The position numbers were made by a program, and so were the translations under genes. A stretch of 64,000 bases of DNA from JBBDIJ01 sp040880485 (GTDB lineage Bacteria > Bacteroidota > Rhodothermia > Balneolales > Balneolaceae): NCBI GenBank assembly GCA_040880485.1, contig JBBDIJ010000009.1, positions 248,001-312,000 of the forward strand, given 5' to 3'. Below the pieces are notes generated by a model that made no database searches, was not told the origin of the DNA, and worked only from the letters and a program-made list of their open reading frames with translations. This document shows, piece after piece, positions 18,326 to 27,550 of the stretch (within the stretch, counting starts at the first letter, position 1; every line of letters starts with the position of its first letter).

Positions 18326-18993
18326 TGGTTCAATACGAGTGGCAGGCATTTGGAAGTGTGAGTTTGGGGAATATTGTGACCCGCATCAGGAATGTGTATA
18401 TGCTGTACAACATCTACAATACTCTCTTCAATCGACTGCAGTTGCGACTTTGGTACAACTCTGTCCAGGCCCCCGCTTACCAGTATAATCTCGGGTACCT
18501 TACATAACAATCGGGTGTCGATCACTTCATTGGCCATCCGTTTAAGATCGGAAGCCAGTCTCTCAGAATCTGGTTCATCCTGAACGGTAAGTGAAATTTC
18601 GGTTGGATCCCCGGGCTCTCTCATACGAGAGTAAAACTTATTTAGCACATCCTTGGGACTCTTGTACAGATTCAGCTCCATTTTTCGCAGAACTCGCTGT
18701 GTCATCCTGCGGGCATGTTTTTCTACTGGCAGGAAGCTGGTGAATCCGGAAATAATAATAAGCCTGTCTGCTCTCTCAATCCACCTTTCAGAAACCTGAA
18801 AAAGACCGAAAGAGTGTGTGATCACAGTAACTGAGGCAGACCCCTTCGGTAGCTCAGCAGGAGTATGAGGAGACCTGAAATACCCGGCATCAAACGACAC
18901 TACTTGAATGTCATTTGTTAATTGATCAAGTAGCGGGCTCCAATACCCGGAGTTTAACCCCCATCCATGAAATGTGGCCAGATACATCTTCAT
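18322..18993 (-). CDS. BioH-like pimeloyl-ACP methyl ester carboxylesterase (alpha/beta hydrolase)
   Basis: A 223-residue hydrolase between bioF and bioC. HGWGLNSGYW (9-18) closely resembles the oxyanion region of E. coli BioH (HGWGLNAEVW). The triad can be read as Ser61 in THSFG, Asp177 in GGLDRVVP and His206 in DAGHNIP. The nucleophile elbow is THSFG instead of the usual GxSxG, and the protein is some 30 residues shorter than BioH. Position and motifs make removal of the methyl ester from pimeloyl-ACP the likely role. The ATG at 18993 abuts the bioF stop as TGATG; a GTG one codon earlier is an alternative. Confidence 0.8.
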   Translation of the reverse strand: MKMYLATFHGWGLNSGYWSPLLDQLTNDIQVVSFDAGYFRSPHTPAELPKGSASVTVITHSFGLFQVSERWIERADRLIIISGFTSFLPVEKHARRMTQRVLRKMELNLYKSPKDVLNKFYSRMREPGDPTEISLTVQDEPDSERLASDLKRMANEVIDTRLLCKVPEIILVSGGLDRVVPKSQLQSIEESIVDVVQHIHIPDAGHNIPQTHTSKCLPLVLNQ

Positions 18994-20168
18994 CACAAAT
19001 CATTCGTCGTATTTCGTATAAGCTTCGATGTTTCCTGTATAAGATGATCTGTTTCCAAAGAGGTGTGCGCTGCAGAAAATGTAACTCTGAGACGACTCTC
19101 CCGGACTGTGGGCGGGCGTATTGCCTGTACAAATAGACCCTGTTTCAGAAGCTGTTCACTCCACTCCATCGCTCTGTTCTCCCCTGTTGCCAATACCGGC
19201 ACAATTTGTGATTTCCCCTCAGGTATTCGTCCGCCGGCTTTCAATACAGCTTCTCTGAAAAGAGTGGCAAATTCAAAAAGTTTACACCTCTCTCTGTTCA
19301 TAGCCGGAATAAGGTCAAGAGCGGCATCCGCAGCTCCAAGAATGGATGGTGGTAGTGACGTCGTATATATAAAACCTCCACATCGGTTGATCAGGTATTC
19401 CCGCAAGGTTTCAGAAAGCAGTGCAAATGCTCCATACCCACCCGCTGCCTTACCGAGCGTAGCAAGAACCAGGTCGGCACCCACCGTTTCAGCTCCCAAG
19501 CCCTTTCCCTGATCTCCCATAACACCAAAAGAATGTGCATCATCAAGATAAAGTCTAACCCCATACTTTTTACAAAGTGAAACCAGGTCTTCAAGTGGTG
19601 ACTCATCTCCATCCATGCTGAAGAGAGTTTCTGTAATCACCCAGGTCGTTCTAAAGGTCTCAACCGAATTTCGAATCAGATCTTCAAGATGATTCATGTT
19701 GTTGTGCCTGAACCTTCTGAAGCGGCCATTGCTCGCCTTACAACCGTGCAATATAGAGTTATGGGCCATTCGGTCGACCAGTATTCCATCCTCCCTGCCA
19801 ACAAGTGCAGGAATCAGGGTGGCGTTTGCGAGGTATCCGCTTCCAAAAAGCAGGGCTGCCTCCCATCCCGTAAAGTGAGCAATACGCTCTTCCAGAGCAA
19901 TATGTTCGTTCGTGGTTCCTGAAATGAGCCTGGAAGCGGAAGAACCGGCTCCAAGAGCAAATGTCCATTCGGAAGCTCTTTGAAGAACATGCGGGTGCGT
20001 GGCCAATCCAAGGTAGTCGTTACTGCAGAAGTTGACGCATGACTGCTCCTTATATACAATTCGGGTACGTGACCCATTTTGCTCGACGGGTGATAGTGTA
20101 CGCAGGCGATGGAGCCTCTTCCGTTGCTCTATCTCCTTCTCATATTGTGAATCTGACCCGAAGTTCAA
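18993..20168 (-). CDS. bioF: 8-amino-7-oxononanoate synthase
   Basis: A 391-residue PLP enzyme joining pimeloyl-ACP (or -CoA) and alanine. Landmarks are CSNDYLGLATHP (48-59), LFGSGYLAN, H141, DDAHSFGVMG (209-218) and the PLP lysine K240 in TLGKAAGGYG. The start codon is TTG at 20168, supported by GAGG with an 8-base spacer (20177-20180) and no nearby ATG. It is the first gene of the biotin run and is followed without a gap by the BioH-like gene. Biotin synthase (bioB) is absent from the window. Confidence 0.95.
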   Translation of the reverse strand: MNFGSDSQYEKEIEQRKRLHRLRTLSPVEQNGSRTRIVYKEQSCVNFCSNDYLGLATHPHVLQRASEWTFALGAGSSASRLISGTTNEHIALEERIAHFTGWEAALLFGSGYLANATLIPALVGREDGILVDRMAHNSILHGCKASNGRFRRFRHNNMNHLEDLIRNSVETFRTTWVITETLFSMDGDESPLEDLVSLCKKYGVRLYLDDAHSFGVMGDQGKGLGAETVGADLVLATLGKAAGGYGAFALLSETLREYLINRCGGFIYTTSLPPSILGAADAALDLIPAMNRERCKLFEFATLFREAVLKAGGRIPEGKSQIVPVLATGENRAMEWSEQLLKQGLFVQAIRPPTVRESRLRVTFSAAHTSLETDHLIQETSKLIRNTTNDL

Positions 20169-20224
20169 TGGTTATACCTCATAACAGGATCTGAGTCGCT
20201 TCTACTCCCTATATCGGAACAGAA

Positions 20225-21334
20225 TCAGGGAGATGGCGGATAGGAGACAATATAATCTTCAGGATAGTCTGTAACGCTAAAGCTGGAGTCAGCTTCAAAC
20301 GTACGCCCCATAGCCCTGAATTGCTGAATAAATCTTCGCTTCCCGACACCAGGTGCAAACTGGCCATATTCGACCATAAACAATCGATCCGTTTCCGGAT
20401 CATGATACGTGAAGTTTACAAAAGGACCTCCCATAAGATCGGCCGTCATTCTCCATGTACCCAGGGTCTCCCAACCCTGAATACGGTCGTCACGACTGAT
20501 TTCACTCGTTGTAATCGGCCGGCGATACTCGGTAGTCACGAAAGATCTCTCTCGCTCTCCCCGAACATAGATCTCCATAAGTGAGTCTCTGGTTGCATTA
20601 ATCCATTCCTGATCTACAAAATCGGGGTTCTCCACTCCATCCTGCCACCAACCCCAGATCCAGCGATCATTGTCTGGTAAATATCGTCTGAACGTAACTA
20701 CATTCAGAGTGTCTACCGTCTGAATATAGTCGTGCTGCATTCTCACATTCCATCCATAACTGTCCCAGAGATCCTGTGACAGTTCCGTCTGTTCCGCCCT
20801 TCTGAATACACTCTCTTCCCACCGGGCGAGTTCTTTGTGAACAGCGCTTTCTCTGAGTTCGTGACCTGCTCTTTCTATCTTTGAAGCGAGCAGAGAGTCG
20901 CTGCTTGAAGTCAAAATCAAAGCCCACTGGTCACGGTACCAGTGATCCTCAAGCGGAAAAGCAAAGCTCTCTCCGGATCGTACCCGCTCTTTCACACCCT
21001 CTCCGAGAAGGGCCCCAACAAGTTGTCCGGTGTTGCTCTCTGCATCAATTGGCGTTGCTATAATAATATTCTTGAACTTCCTGAGCTGGTCAAGTTCCTC
21101 ATTGGTACTGAAATCGCGAAAGTTCAGCCTGTAGAGCTCAGTACTCATGCCATGAATCAAAACTCGATTGAATGCCATATTAAGGGCCTCAGCAGTCGCA
21201 CTTTCATGCATCTCTTCATCCATGATAACATAGATCTCATGATTTTCACCGATTGCCCGCTGTCTGTAATCTCCCTCACATGCCATTTGAAATAGCATAA
21301 CACCGAGTAGTAGTAGAATGGCTGAATTTTTCAT
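20225..21334 (-). CDS. DUF4837 family lipoprotein
   Basis: A 369-residue exported protein with a lipobox-type signal ending at Cys19 (FQMAC-EGD). The body has the features of DUF4837, a Bacteroidota-restricted family: IYVIMDEE near the start, alternating strands, and a WGWWQDG segment. No activity is established. It starts 31 bases after the trpA stop on the same strand and may be read from the trp transcript, though nothing suggests a link to tryptophan. bioF follows 56 bases downstream. Confidence 0.8.
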   Translation of the reverse strand: MKNSAILLLLGVMLFQMACEGDYRQRAIGENHEIYVIMDEEMHESATAEALNMAFNRVLIHGMSTELYRLNFRDFSTNEELDQLRKFKNIIIATPIDAESNTGQLVGALLGEGVKERVRSGESFAFPLEDHWYRDQWALILTSSSDSLLASKIERAGHELRESAVHKELARWEESVFRRAEQTELSQDLWDSYGWNVRMQHDYIQTVDTLNVVTFRRYLPDNDRWIWGWWQDGVENPDFVDQEWINATRDSLMEIYVRGERERSFVTTEYRRPITTSEISRDDRIQGWETLGTWRMTADLMGGPFVNFTYHDPETDRLFMVEYGQFAPGVGKRRFIQQFRAMGRTFEADSSFSVTDYPEDYIVSYPPSP

Positions 21335-21365
21335 AAGAGTTAAATAAGATAATTGAAACGACTAT

Positions 21366-22187
21366 TTAAGTATCACCATATTTCAGCTTTTTCACAAATT
21401 TGAATACGTCCGATTTCCACCCTTCTTTCGGATAGCTGCTCCGTATTGAATCGATAAGTGCACTGCCTACAATAAATCCATCCGTTTTTTCGGTAATTCG
21501 TTTCGCATCCTCATGGCTCCGGATACCGAATCCAATCAGTTTCGGATTGCGAATTACATTCTTTTCTACCCTGTCAATAAATTTGGAAACAGACAGCTCA
21601 AGCTCCTCTCCGGTTCTTGCACCTGTAACACCGGTTACAGAAACACAGTAAACAAACCCTTCAGAAAGCCTGTCGATCTCTTTCATCCGTTCATCATCTG
21701 TGTTGGGTGCAACAAGATAGATCAGCGAGAGTCCATTCTTGGAGGCCTCAGCTGAGATCAACTTCGACTCTTCCGGTGGGACGTCTGGAATGATGAGCCC
21801 GTCGATGCCCGATTCAGAGGCCTCTTTGCAGAATTTTTCTATCCCTCGTTTGAGTATCGGGTTGATGTACCCCATCAATATGAGCGGGATCTCCGAACTC
21901 TTTCTGATCTCCCGTACGGATGCAAATATCCTGTCCATCGTTATACCATTCTTCAGTGCTGTCTGACTCGAATATTGTATGGTCGGTCCATCTGCCAGAG
22001 GGTCACTGTATGGAATTCCGATCTCAATGAGATCCGCCCCCTCCTTTTCAAAACCTAAAACCAGCTCTGTAGTGCTATCGATATCCGGATATCCCGCCGT
22101 GACAAAGAGAGACATTACTTTATCACCCTCTTTTTGTCGCTTGAACAGATTCTGGATTCTCCGGGATGTGGAATTCATTACACTCAT
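21366..22187 (-). CDS. trpA: Tryptophan synthase alpha subunit
   Basis: A 273-residue TIM-barrel subunit that splits indole-3-glycerol phosphate to indole and glyceraldehyde 3-phosphate. The catalytic Glu55 (LIEIGIPYSDPLADGP) and Asp66 lie in the standard motif, and GFGIRSHEDA and IVGSALI form the phosphate-binding end. It is the last gene of the trp run and overlaps trpB by four bases (ATGA), as expected for subunits of one channelled complex. Confidence 0.97.
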   Translation of the reverse strand: MSVMNSTSRRIQNLFKRQKEGDKVMSLFVTAGYPDIDSTTELVLGFEKEGADLIEIGIPYSDPLADGPTIQYSSQTALKNGITMDRIFASVREIRKSSEIPLILMGYINPILKRGIEKFCKEASESGIDGLIIPDVPPEESKLISAEASKNGLSLIYLVAPNTDDERMKEIDRLSEGFVYCVSVTGVTGARTGEELELSVSKFIDRVEKNVIRNPKLIGFGIRSHEDAKRITEKTDGFIVGSALIDSIRSSYPKEGWKSDVFKFVKKLKYGDT

Positions 22188-23374
22188 GATTTAATGTTTT
22201 CTGATATCGTGGTCATATCCTTGTCTCCCCTTCCGGAAAAATTGACCACGACTATATCTTCTGGTGTGGTCTCCGGCATCAGCTTCTCCAACCATGAGAG
22301 CGCGTGTGCAGTCTCAAGTGCTGGAATTATACCCTCGAGTTCAGAAACCAGGCGAACCGCATCCATGGCTTCATCGTCCGTAACCGGAACATATAGAACC
22401 CTTTTGGTGTCATGAAGCCAGGAGTGTTCCGGTCCTATACCCGGGTAGTCAAGACCGGCGCTGATCGAGTGTGCAAGCAACACCTGCCCCTCTTTACTCT
22501 GAAGCAAATAACTCAGCGATCCATGCAATACTCCCTTTTCTCCACGAGTCAGTGTGGCTGCAGTTTTATCTGTCCGGACCCCCAGCCCTGCCGCCTCAAT
22601 ACCTATCATACCAACTCCTTCCTCATCGACAAACGGATAGAAAATACCGATAGCATTGGATCCACCACCAACGCATGCAAGAATCCAGTCCGGGAGCCTC
22701 CCCTCTCTCTTCAGGATCTGTTCACGTGTCTCGCGTCCTATCACAGATTGAAAATCACGTACCATTAAAGGATAAGGGTGCGGCCCAACCGCAGAACCGA
22801 TTATGTAAAATGTATTGCCAACATTTGTCACCCAATCCCTGATCGCTTCATTCGTGGCATCTTTCAACGTCTTTGATCCACTCTCTACCTTTCTTACTTC
22901 TGCACCAAGTAGCCTCATTCTATCTACATTGAGTTTCTGCCTCCGCATGTCCTCAGAACCCATATAGACAATACACTCCATACCAAATTTTGCACAAGCC
23001 GTTGCTGTTGCAACGCCGTGCTGGCCAGCTCCGGTTTCAGCAATAATTCGATCTTTACCCATTCTCCTGGCAAGCAGTATCTGGCCCAGAGCATTGTTAA
23101 TCTTGTGGGCTCCAGTGTGACAGAGATCTTCTCTTTTAAGGTAGATGCGTGCCCTACCATAATGCTCTGTCAACCGATTTGCGAATGTAAGCCTGGTAGG
23201 CCTGCCCACATATTCATTCAGAAGCGAATCAAACTCTTCCCTGAAAGATGGGTCGTCTCTTGCATCCAGATAGGCTTTTTCGAGCTCCTCGATAGCAGGA
23301 ATCAATATTTCGGGTACGAACTTCCCTCCATAGGTTCCGTAATAACCCGAACTGTCGGGGGCACTATAGTTCAT
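22184..23374 (-). CDS. trpB: Tryptophan synthase beta subunit
   Basis: A 396-residue PLP enzyme condensing indole with serine. The PLP lysine is K91 in HTGAHKINNALGQ, GGGSNAIG binds the cofactor phosphate, and GRPTRL and YLKREDL are conserved. It is the standard TrpB1 form that partners TrpA. It overlaps both trpF and trpA by four bases (ATGA each), so trpF-trpB-trpA form a tightly coupled translational unit. Confidence 0.97.
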   Translation of the reverse strand: MNYSAPDSSGYYGTYGGKFVPEILIPAIEELEKAYLDARDDPSFREEFDSLLNEYVGRPTRLTFANRLTEHYGRARIYLKREDLCHTGAHKINNALGQILLARRMGKDRIIAETGAGQHGVATATACAKFGMECIVYMGSEDMRRQKLNVDRMRLLGAEVRKVESGSKTLKDATNEAIRDWVTNVGNTFYIIGSAVGPHPYPLMVRDFQSVIGRETREQILKREGRLPDWILACVGGGSNAIGIFYPFVDEEGVGMIGIEAAGLGVRTDKTAATLTRGEKGVLHGSLSYLLQSKEGQVLLAHSISAGLDYPGIGPEHSWLHDTKRVLYVPVTDDEAMDAVRLVSELEGIIPALETAHALSWLEKLMPETTPEDIVVVNFSGRGDKDMTTISENIKS

Positions 23375-24012
23375 GGTGTCTCCAGTTTATCCAGTTGGTC
23401 AAACAATTTTTCAATTTTTTCAAAGTCCTTAATACCGGGCTCCATCTCCAAACCACTGGAGATGTCAAAGGCGTAGGGCTTTAAAACACTCCAGGCATCT
23501 GAAATATTATCGGGGTTCAGGCCGCCAGCAAGAAAGAGGGGATACTCCTTTTCAAGCCCACTTCCCACCGACCAGTCAAAAGGTACTCCGGTTCCGCCCC
23601 ATTTACTTTTTGAACCTGTGTCCAGAAGAAAGTAGTCTGCTGCACCCCTGTATTCAGCTATTTTTTTTTCAAGCTCATCACGACGGGTCCCGGGGCCGAT
23701 GTGAAAGGCTTTGATAACAGGAAGGTCGACCATATTACAATAATCAGGAGACTCGGTACCATGGAGTTGAATCAGGTCAATTCCGGTTGATGAAGCGATC
23801 TCGATGACATCGTCAAGCGGCTGATTAAGGAAGACACCAACCGTTTTGGGGCCCTCTATCCACTGGATAATTGCGGCCGCTTTTCCCGGTTCGATGTAGC
23901 GCGGGCTCTCTTCTGTAAAAATAAAACCCAGATAGTCTGCTCTCGCTCCGGCTGCAAAACGTGCATCATGGAGGGAGGTCAAACCACAAATTTTAATTTT
24001 GGGAGCGCCCAT
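23371..24012 (-). CDS. trpF: Phosphoribosylanthranilate isomerase
   Basis: A 213-residue beta/alpha-barrel enzyme catalysing the Amadori rearrangement of phosphoribosylanthranilate. The general base Cys9 is in KICGLTS and the general acid Asp131 in FLLDTGSKSKWGG; LFLAGGLNPDN and DISSGLE form the phosphate site. It is separate from trpC, unlike the fused enterobacterial enzyme. The start lies two bases after the trpC stop. Confidence 0.96.
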   Translation of the reverse strand: MGAPKIKICGLTSLHDARFAAGARADYLGFIFTEESPRYIEPGKAAAIIQWIEGPKTVGVFLNQPLDDVIEIASSTGIDLIQLHGTESPDYCNMVDLPVIKAFHIGPGTRRDELEKKIAEYRGAADYFLLDTGSKSKWGGTGVPFDWSVGSGLEKEYPLFLAGGLNPDNISDAWSVLKPYAFDISSGLEMEPGIKDFEKIEKLFDQLDKLETP

Positions 24013-24014
24013 AC

Positions 24015-24839
24015 CTATTTATCCACCTTCTGTCTGTTAATGTCCCGTAACTCTTTTTTACTGCCTGTTAGAAGGTACCGGAGCGCCTCTTCCGGTGACT
24101 TTTCCCGCATAAGGGATTCTCCGATGAGTGCGGCATCGATCTGCTGCTCCCTAAGGTAATCCAAATCTTCGGGCTGGTTTAATCCGCTTTCAGACACGCG
24201 AATGACCGATTGAGGAGACTGCTGAAGCAGAGATACACCCCTGTGCAGGTCCACTTCAAACGTATTAAGATCACGATTATTCACACCAAAAATCCTGACC
24301 TGCTCCCAATTCATTCTTTCCACTTCACTATCGGAGTAACACTCAACCAGAGCATGTAATTCATACTCCCTGGCAGCGTGAAGGAGTTCTTCCAGCTGCG
24401 CATCACTCAAAATGGCAGCGATGAGCAGCAGTGCATCCCCTCCCCACGCTCTCGCCTCTTTCACCTGATACGGATCTATTATAAAATCTTTTCGTAACAG
24501 CGGCAGTTTGATCTCCCTGGAGATCTGTTCCATATACTCCAGCTTACCCTGAAAAAAAGGCATGTCCGTGAGAACAGATATTGCAGCAGCCCCTCCATTA
24601 GTGTACTCTCGGGCAATGGCAACAGGATCAAAATCTTCACGGATCACGCCTTTGGATGGAGAAGCTCGCTTCACCTCAGCTATGATCGCCAGATCTTCAC
24701 CCCGTAGTGCACCGGCAAAGTCCCGAATCTCTCTCTCCCAGGATGGCAATGTCGAGAGATCACCAAAAGAGATCTTTCGCTTTCTCTTTGCCAGGTCCTC
24801 TCTGGTCTGCTCTACAATGCGATCCAGTATCGTACTCAT
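24015..24839 (-). CDS. trpC: Indole-3-glycerol phosphate synthase
   Basis: A 274-residue TIM-barrel enzyme closing the indole ring. It shows the family motifs IIAEVKRASPSKG (52-64, with the catalytic lysine K57), LLRKDFIIDPYQV, IFGVNNRDLNTFEVD and VSESGLN. It overlaps the trpD stop by one base and ends two bases before trpF. Confidence 0.96.
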   Translation of the reverse strand: MSTILDRIVEQTREDLAKRKRKISFGDLSTLPSWEREIRDFAGALRGEDLAIIAEVKRASPSKGVIREDFDPVAIAREYTNGGAAAISVLTDMPFFQGKLEYMEQISREIKLPLLRKDFIIDPYQVKEARAWGGDALLLIAAILSDAQLEELLHAAREYELHALVECYSDSEVERMNWEQVRIFGVNNRDLNTFEVDLHRGVSLLQQSPQSVIRVSESGLNQPEDLDYLREQQIDAALIGESLMREKSPEEALRYLLTGSKKELRDINRQKVDK

Positions 24840-25882
24840 TACGACTTCTCCGGATGGTGGTCTTTTGTCGCTGTTACAAACGTCTTTAGTGCTTTTGCTG
24901 CAGCTCCGCTATTTATGGACTCTTTAGCCATTTCCGAAGCCTCTTCAAGAGAGTCACTAATGCCAGATACATGAATTCCAAACGCTGCGTTAAGCAGTAC
25001 AATATCTCTCTGAGCTTCGGTCGATTCATCCTTTGTAATTGCACGGATGATAGATGCGTTGGCCGACGCATCACCACCCTGCAGACTTTCCGGAGATACT
25101 TTTTTGTATCCAAGTGAAGCCGGATCAAATGTAATGGATCCTGTACTGAGCCGGGAGTGCAATTCAAACAGTTCTGTAGTCGTGGTCAGGCTCACTTCAT
25201 CAAGCCCATCATGAGCATGCAGCGTATATGCTCGCTCAGTCTCCAGATTTGCCAATATCTGAATCATTTTACCGGCTGCTTCACGGCTGTAGGCTCCAAC
25301 GACTTGTCGCCTTACTCCTGCCGGATTTAGAAGGGGACCCAGAATATTGAAAAAAGTTCTCATGCGCAGTGCGCGCCGTGCAGGCATGATATGCTTCATT
25401 GCTGGATGAAAATTTGGTGCAAACATAAATGCGATACCTGTATCCTGAAATACTTTCTCAACTTCCGGTGCATGTAATGAAGCAACAGCACCCAGCTTTT
25501 CAAGAACATCTGCACTTCCACACTTGCTGGATATGCTGCGATTACCATGCTTCAAAACCGGAACTCCGGCCCCGGATACCACAAAAACAGCAGCTGTAGA
25601 AATATTAAAGGTTCCGGATGCATCTCCACCGGTACCACAGAGATCTACAGCTTTTTCAACTGGAACATTGACCGGAATAGCTGCCTTTCTCATCACTTTT
25701 GTGAATTCCGTCAGTTCACCGGTTGTCTCCCCCTTTGCCCGCATCCCGAAAAGAAATGCTGCAGCTTCTTCGCTACTCACATTTCCCTCAATAATCTCAC
25801 CGAGTGCAAACCTGGATTGATCTCTGTTCAAATCTTCAGATTCCGCCAGCTGTTCAAGTATCTCTTTAAATGTTGTTGCCAT
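24839..25882 (-). CDS. trpD: Anthranilate phosphoribosyltransferase
   Basis: A 347-residue enzyme transferring phosphoribose from PRPP to anthranilate. The PRPP loop GTGGD (83-87), KHGNRSISSKCGSADVLE (111-128) and FNILGPLLNPAG are all present. It is not fused to trpG. A 53-base gap holding two copies of AATTCTAT separates it from trpG upstream. It is the fourth gene of the trp run. Confidence 0.96.
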   Translation of the reverse strand: MATTFKEILEQLAESEDLNRDQSRFALGEIIEGNVSSEEAAAFLFGMRAKGETTGELTEFTKVMRKAAIPVNVPVEKAVDLCGTGGDASGTFNISTAAVFVVSGAGVPVLKHGNRSISSKCGSADVLEKLGAVASLHAPEVEKVFQDTGIAFMFAPNFHPAMKHIMPARRALRMRTFFNILGPLLNPAGVRRQVVGAYSREAAGKMIQILANLETERAYTLHAHDGLDEVSLTTTTELFELHSRLSTGSITFDPASLGYKKVSPESLQGGDASANASIIRAITKDESTEAQRDIVLLNAAFGIHVSGISDSLEEASEMAKESINSGAAAKALKTFVTATKDHHPEKS

Positions 25883-25935
25883 TGTTTGGGAATAGAATTA
25901 TTGCCAGATAGAATTTGGGTGCATTGAAGTACTCC

Positions 25936-26511
25936 CTATCCATCCAGCCAGTTTCGTATCATATCTGAACCTTCCGTTGTCAAGATACTCTCCGGGTGAA
26001 ACTGGATACCCTCTACCGGAAACTCTCTGTGTCGGACACCCATGATTACATCATCTTCACTTCTTGCAGATATCTCGAGCACCTTTGGAATCGACTCCGG
26101 ATCAAGTATCAGTGAGTGATACCGCGTAGCGGTAAAGAGGTTCGGGACATTACGGAAAATTGTTCTTCCATCATGACTTACTTTCGACGTTTTTCCATGC
26201 ATTAGTACGGGTGCATGGATAACACGCGCTCCATACACCTGTCCGATAGCCTGATGGCCAAGGCAGACTCCCAATACAGGGATCTCCTGTCCTGCTCGCT
26301 CTATTAGCTCCTGCGTTACGCCTGCATATTCGGGCCTGCCGGGACCGGGTGAAATAAGAATACGTTCGGGCTTCATCCCGAGCAACTCTTCCACACTACG
26401 TTGATCGTTACGCACAACTTCGGTCTGCCGGCCTGTTGCAGCTACAAGATGAACGAGATTCCATGTAAAAGAGTCGTAATTATCCAGAATCAGTATCATA
26501 GATTTATCCAT
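25936..26511 (-). CDS. trpG: Anthranilate synthase component II (glutamine amidotransferase)
   Basis: A 191-residue class I glutaminase feeding ammonia to TrpE. The triad is Cys83 in VLGVCLGHQAIG, His172 and Glu174 in IQFHPES, and ISPGPGRP is the oxyanion-side loop. Proteins of this type often also serve PabB in folate synthesis; no pabA or pabB is seen in this window, so dual use is possible. It is the third gene of the run, 12 bases after trpS. Confidence 0.95.
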   Translation of the reverse strand: MDKSMILILDNYDSFTWNLVHLVAATGRQTEVVRNDQRSVEELLGMKPERILISPGPGRPEYAGVTQELIERAGQEIPVLGVCLGHQAIGQVYGARVIHAPVLMHGKTSKVSHDGRTIFRNVPNLFTATRYHSLILDPESIPKVLEISARSEDDVIMGVRHREFPVEGIQFHPESILTTEGSDMIRNWLDG

Positions 26512-26523
26512 TCAGGTCTTTAG

Positions 26524-27540
26524 TCATGGATAGGTAAAATTACGGGTCAATCCGGCCGCAGAACGAACGACTTCCATCACCTCTTCTGCTCGTTCCCTTG
26601 CCTTGTTCCCGCCCTCTTTAAGTATGTCATAAAGAATCGATCGGTCGGCACCCAGCTTCTCTCTTCTCTCTCGAGCTTCGGAAAAATGCTCATTAATCAG
26701 CTTCAGAAGCTCCTTCTTCGCATCTCCATACCCATACCCTCCGTTTCTATACGCCTGCTCTAACTCGGAAATTTTTTCCGGGGAAGCAAAAAGCCTGATC
26801 AGTGAGAAGACATTGCATCGTTCGGGATCCTTTGGATCGGAAAGGCCTGCTGAATCGGTCTTTATAGACATCACTCGTTTTCCAAGGGATTTTCCTTCTT
26901 CAAAAATGCCGATCGTATTTCCATAGGACTTGCTCATCTTGCGACCGTCGACGCCCGGGACGACGGCAACCGATTTCACAATATATTCTTCAGGAATGGT
27001 TAATATATGGTCTCCAAAGGTACGATTGAATTTACCGGCAAGATCCCTCGCGATCTCGATATTCTGCTTCTGATCTTCTCCAACAGGTACAATATTCGAT
27101 CGATAGATCAGAATATCTGCAGCCTGAAGAACCGGATAGGTAAAAAGCCCGATATTCGGTTTTAATCCGCTGGAAACCTTGTCTTTATAAGAGACCCCCT
27201 TCTCCATCATCGATACGGGTGTCAGACATCCCAGAATCCAGGCGAGCTCTGTGGTTTGGGGAACGTCACTCTGTGCAAATATTGTACACTGTTCCGGATC
27301 AAGGCCCAGTGCCAGGTAATCCAGAACGATCTCTTCAGTATACTCTCTGAGTCGGTCTCCATCGTTGAGTGAAGTGAGCGAGTGATAGTTGGCAAGAAAA
27401 TAGAAGGCGTCTCCTTCCGTCTGCATCCGGATGTGCTGCCTCATGGCACCAAAATAGTTACCAAGATGAAGTTCACCGGATGGCTGAATTCCGGAGAGAA
27501 TTGTTTTTTGATCGTTTTTCATTCTATGACTGAAACTCAT
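26524..27540 (-). CDS. trpS: Tryptophanyl-tRNA synthetase
   Basis: A 338-residue class Ic synthetase. It has the HIGH-type motif in SGIQPSGELHLGNYFGAM, the KMSKS loop in GRKMSKSYGN (about 211-220) and the GEDQKQNIEIARDLA segment that follows the adenylate site. It charges tRNA-Trp and lies between trpE and trpG within the tryptophan biosynthesis run, only 10 and 12 bases from its neighbours, so it is almost certainly co-transcribed with them. The upstream ATG is used; a second ATG at codon 7 is possible. Confidence 0.95.
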   Translation of the reverse strand: MSFSHRMKNDQKTILSGIQPSGELHLGNYFGAMRQHIRMQTEGDAFYFLANYHSLTSLNDGDRLREYTEEIVLDYLALGLDPEQCTIFAQSDVPQTTELAWILGCLTPVSMMEKGVSYKDKVSSGLKPNIGLFTYPVLQAADILIYRSNIVPVGEDQKQNIEIARDLAGKFNRTFGDHILTIPEEYIVKSVAVVPGVDGRKMSKSYGNTIGIFEEGKSLGKRVMSIKTDSAGLSDPKDPERCNVFSLIRLFASPEKISELEQAYRNGGYGYGDAKKELLKLINEHFSEARERREKLGADRSILYDILKEGGNKARERAEEVMEVVRSAAGLTRNFTYP

Positions 27541-27550
27541 CCATTTACAT

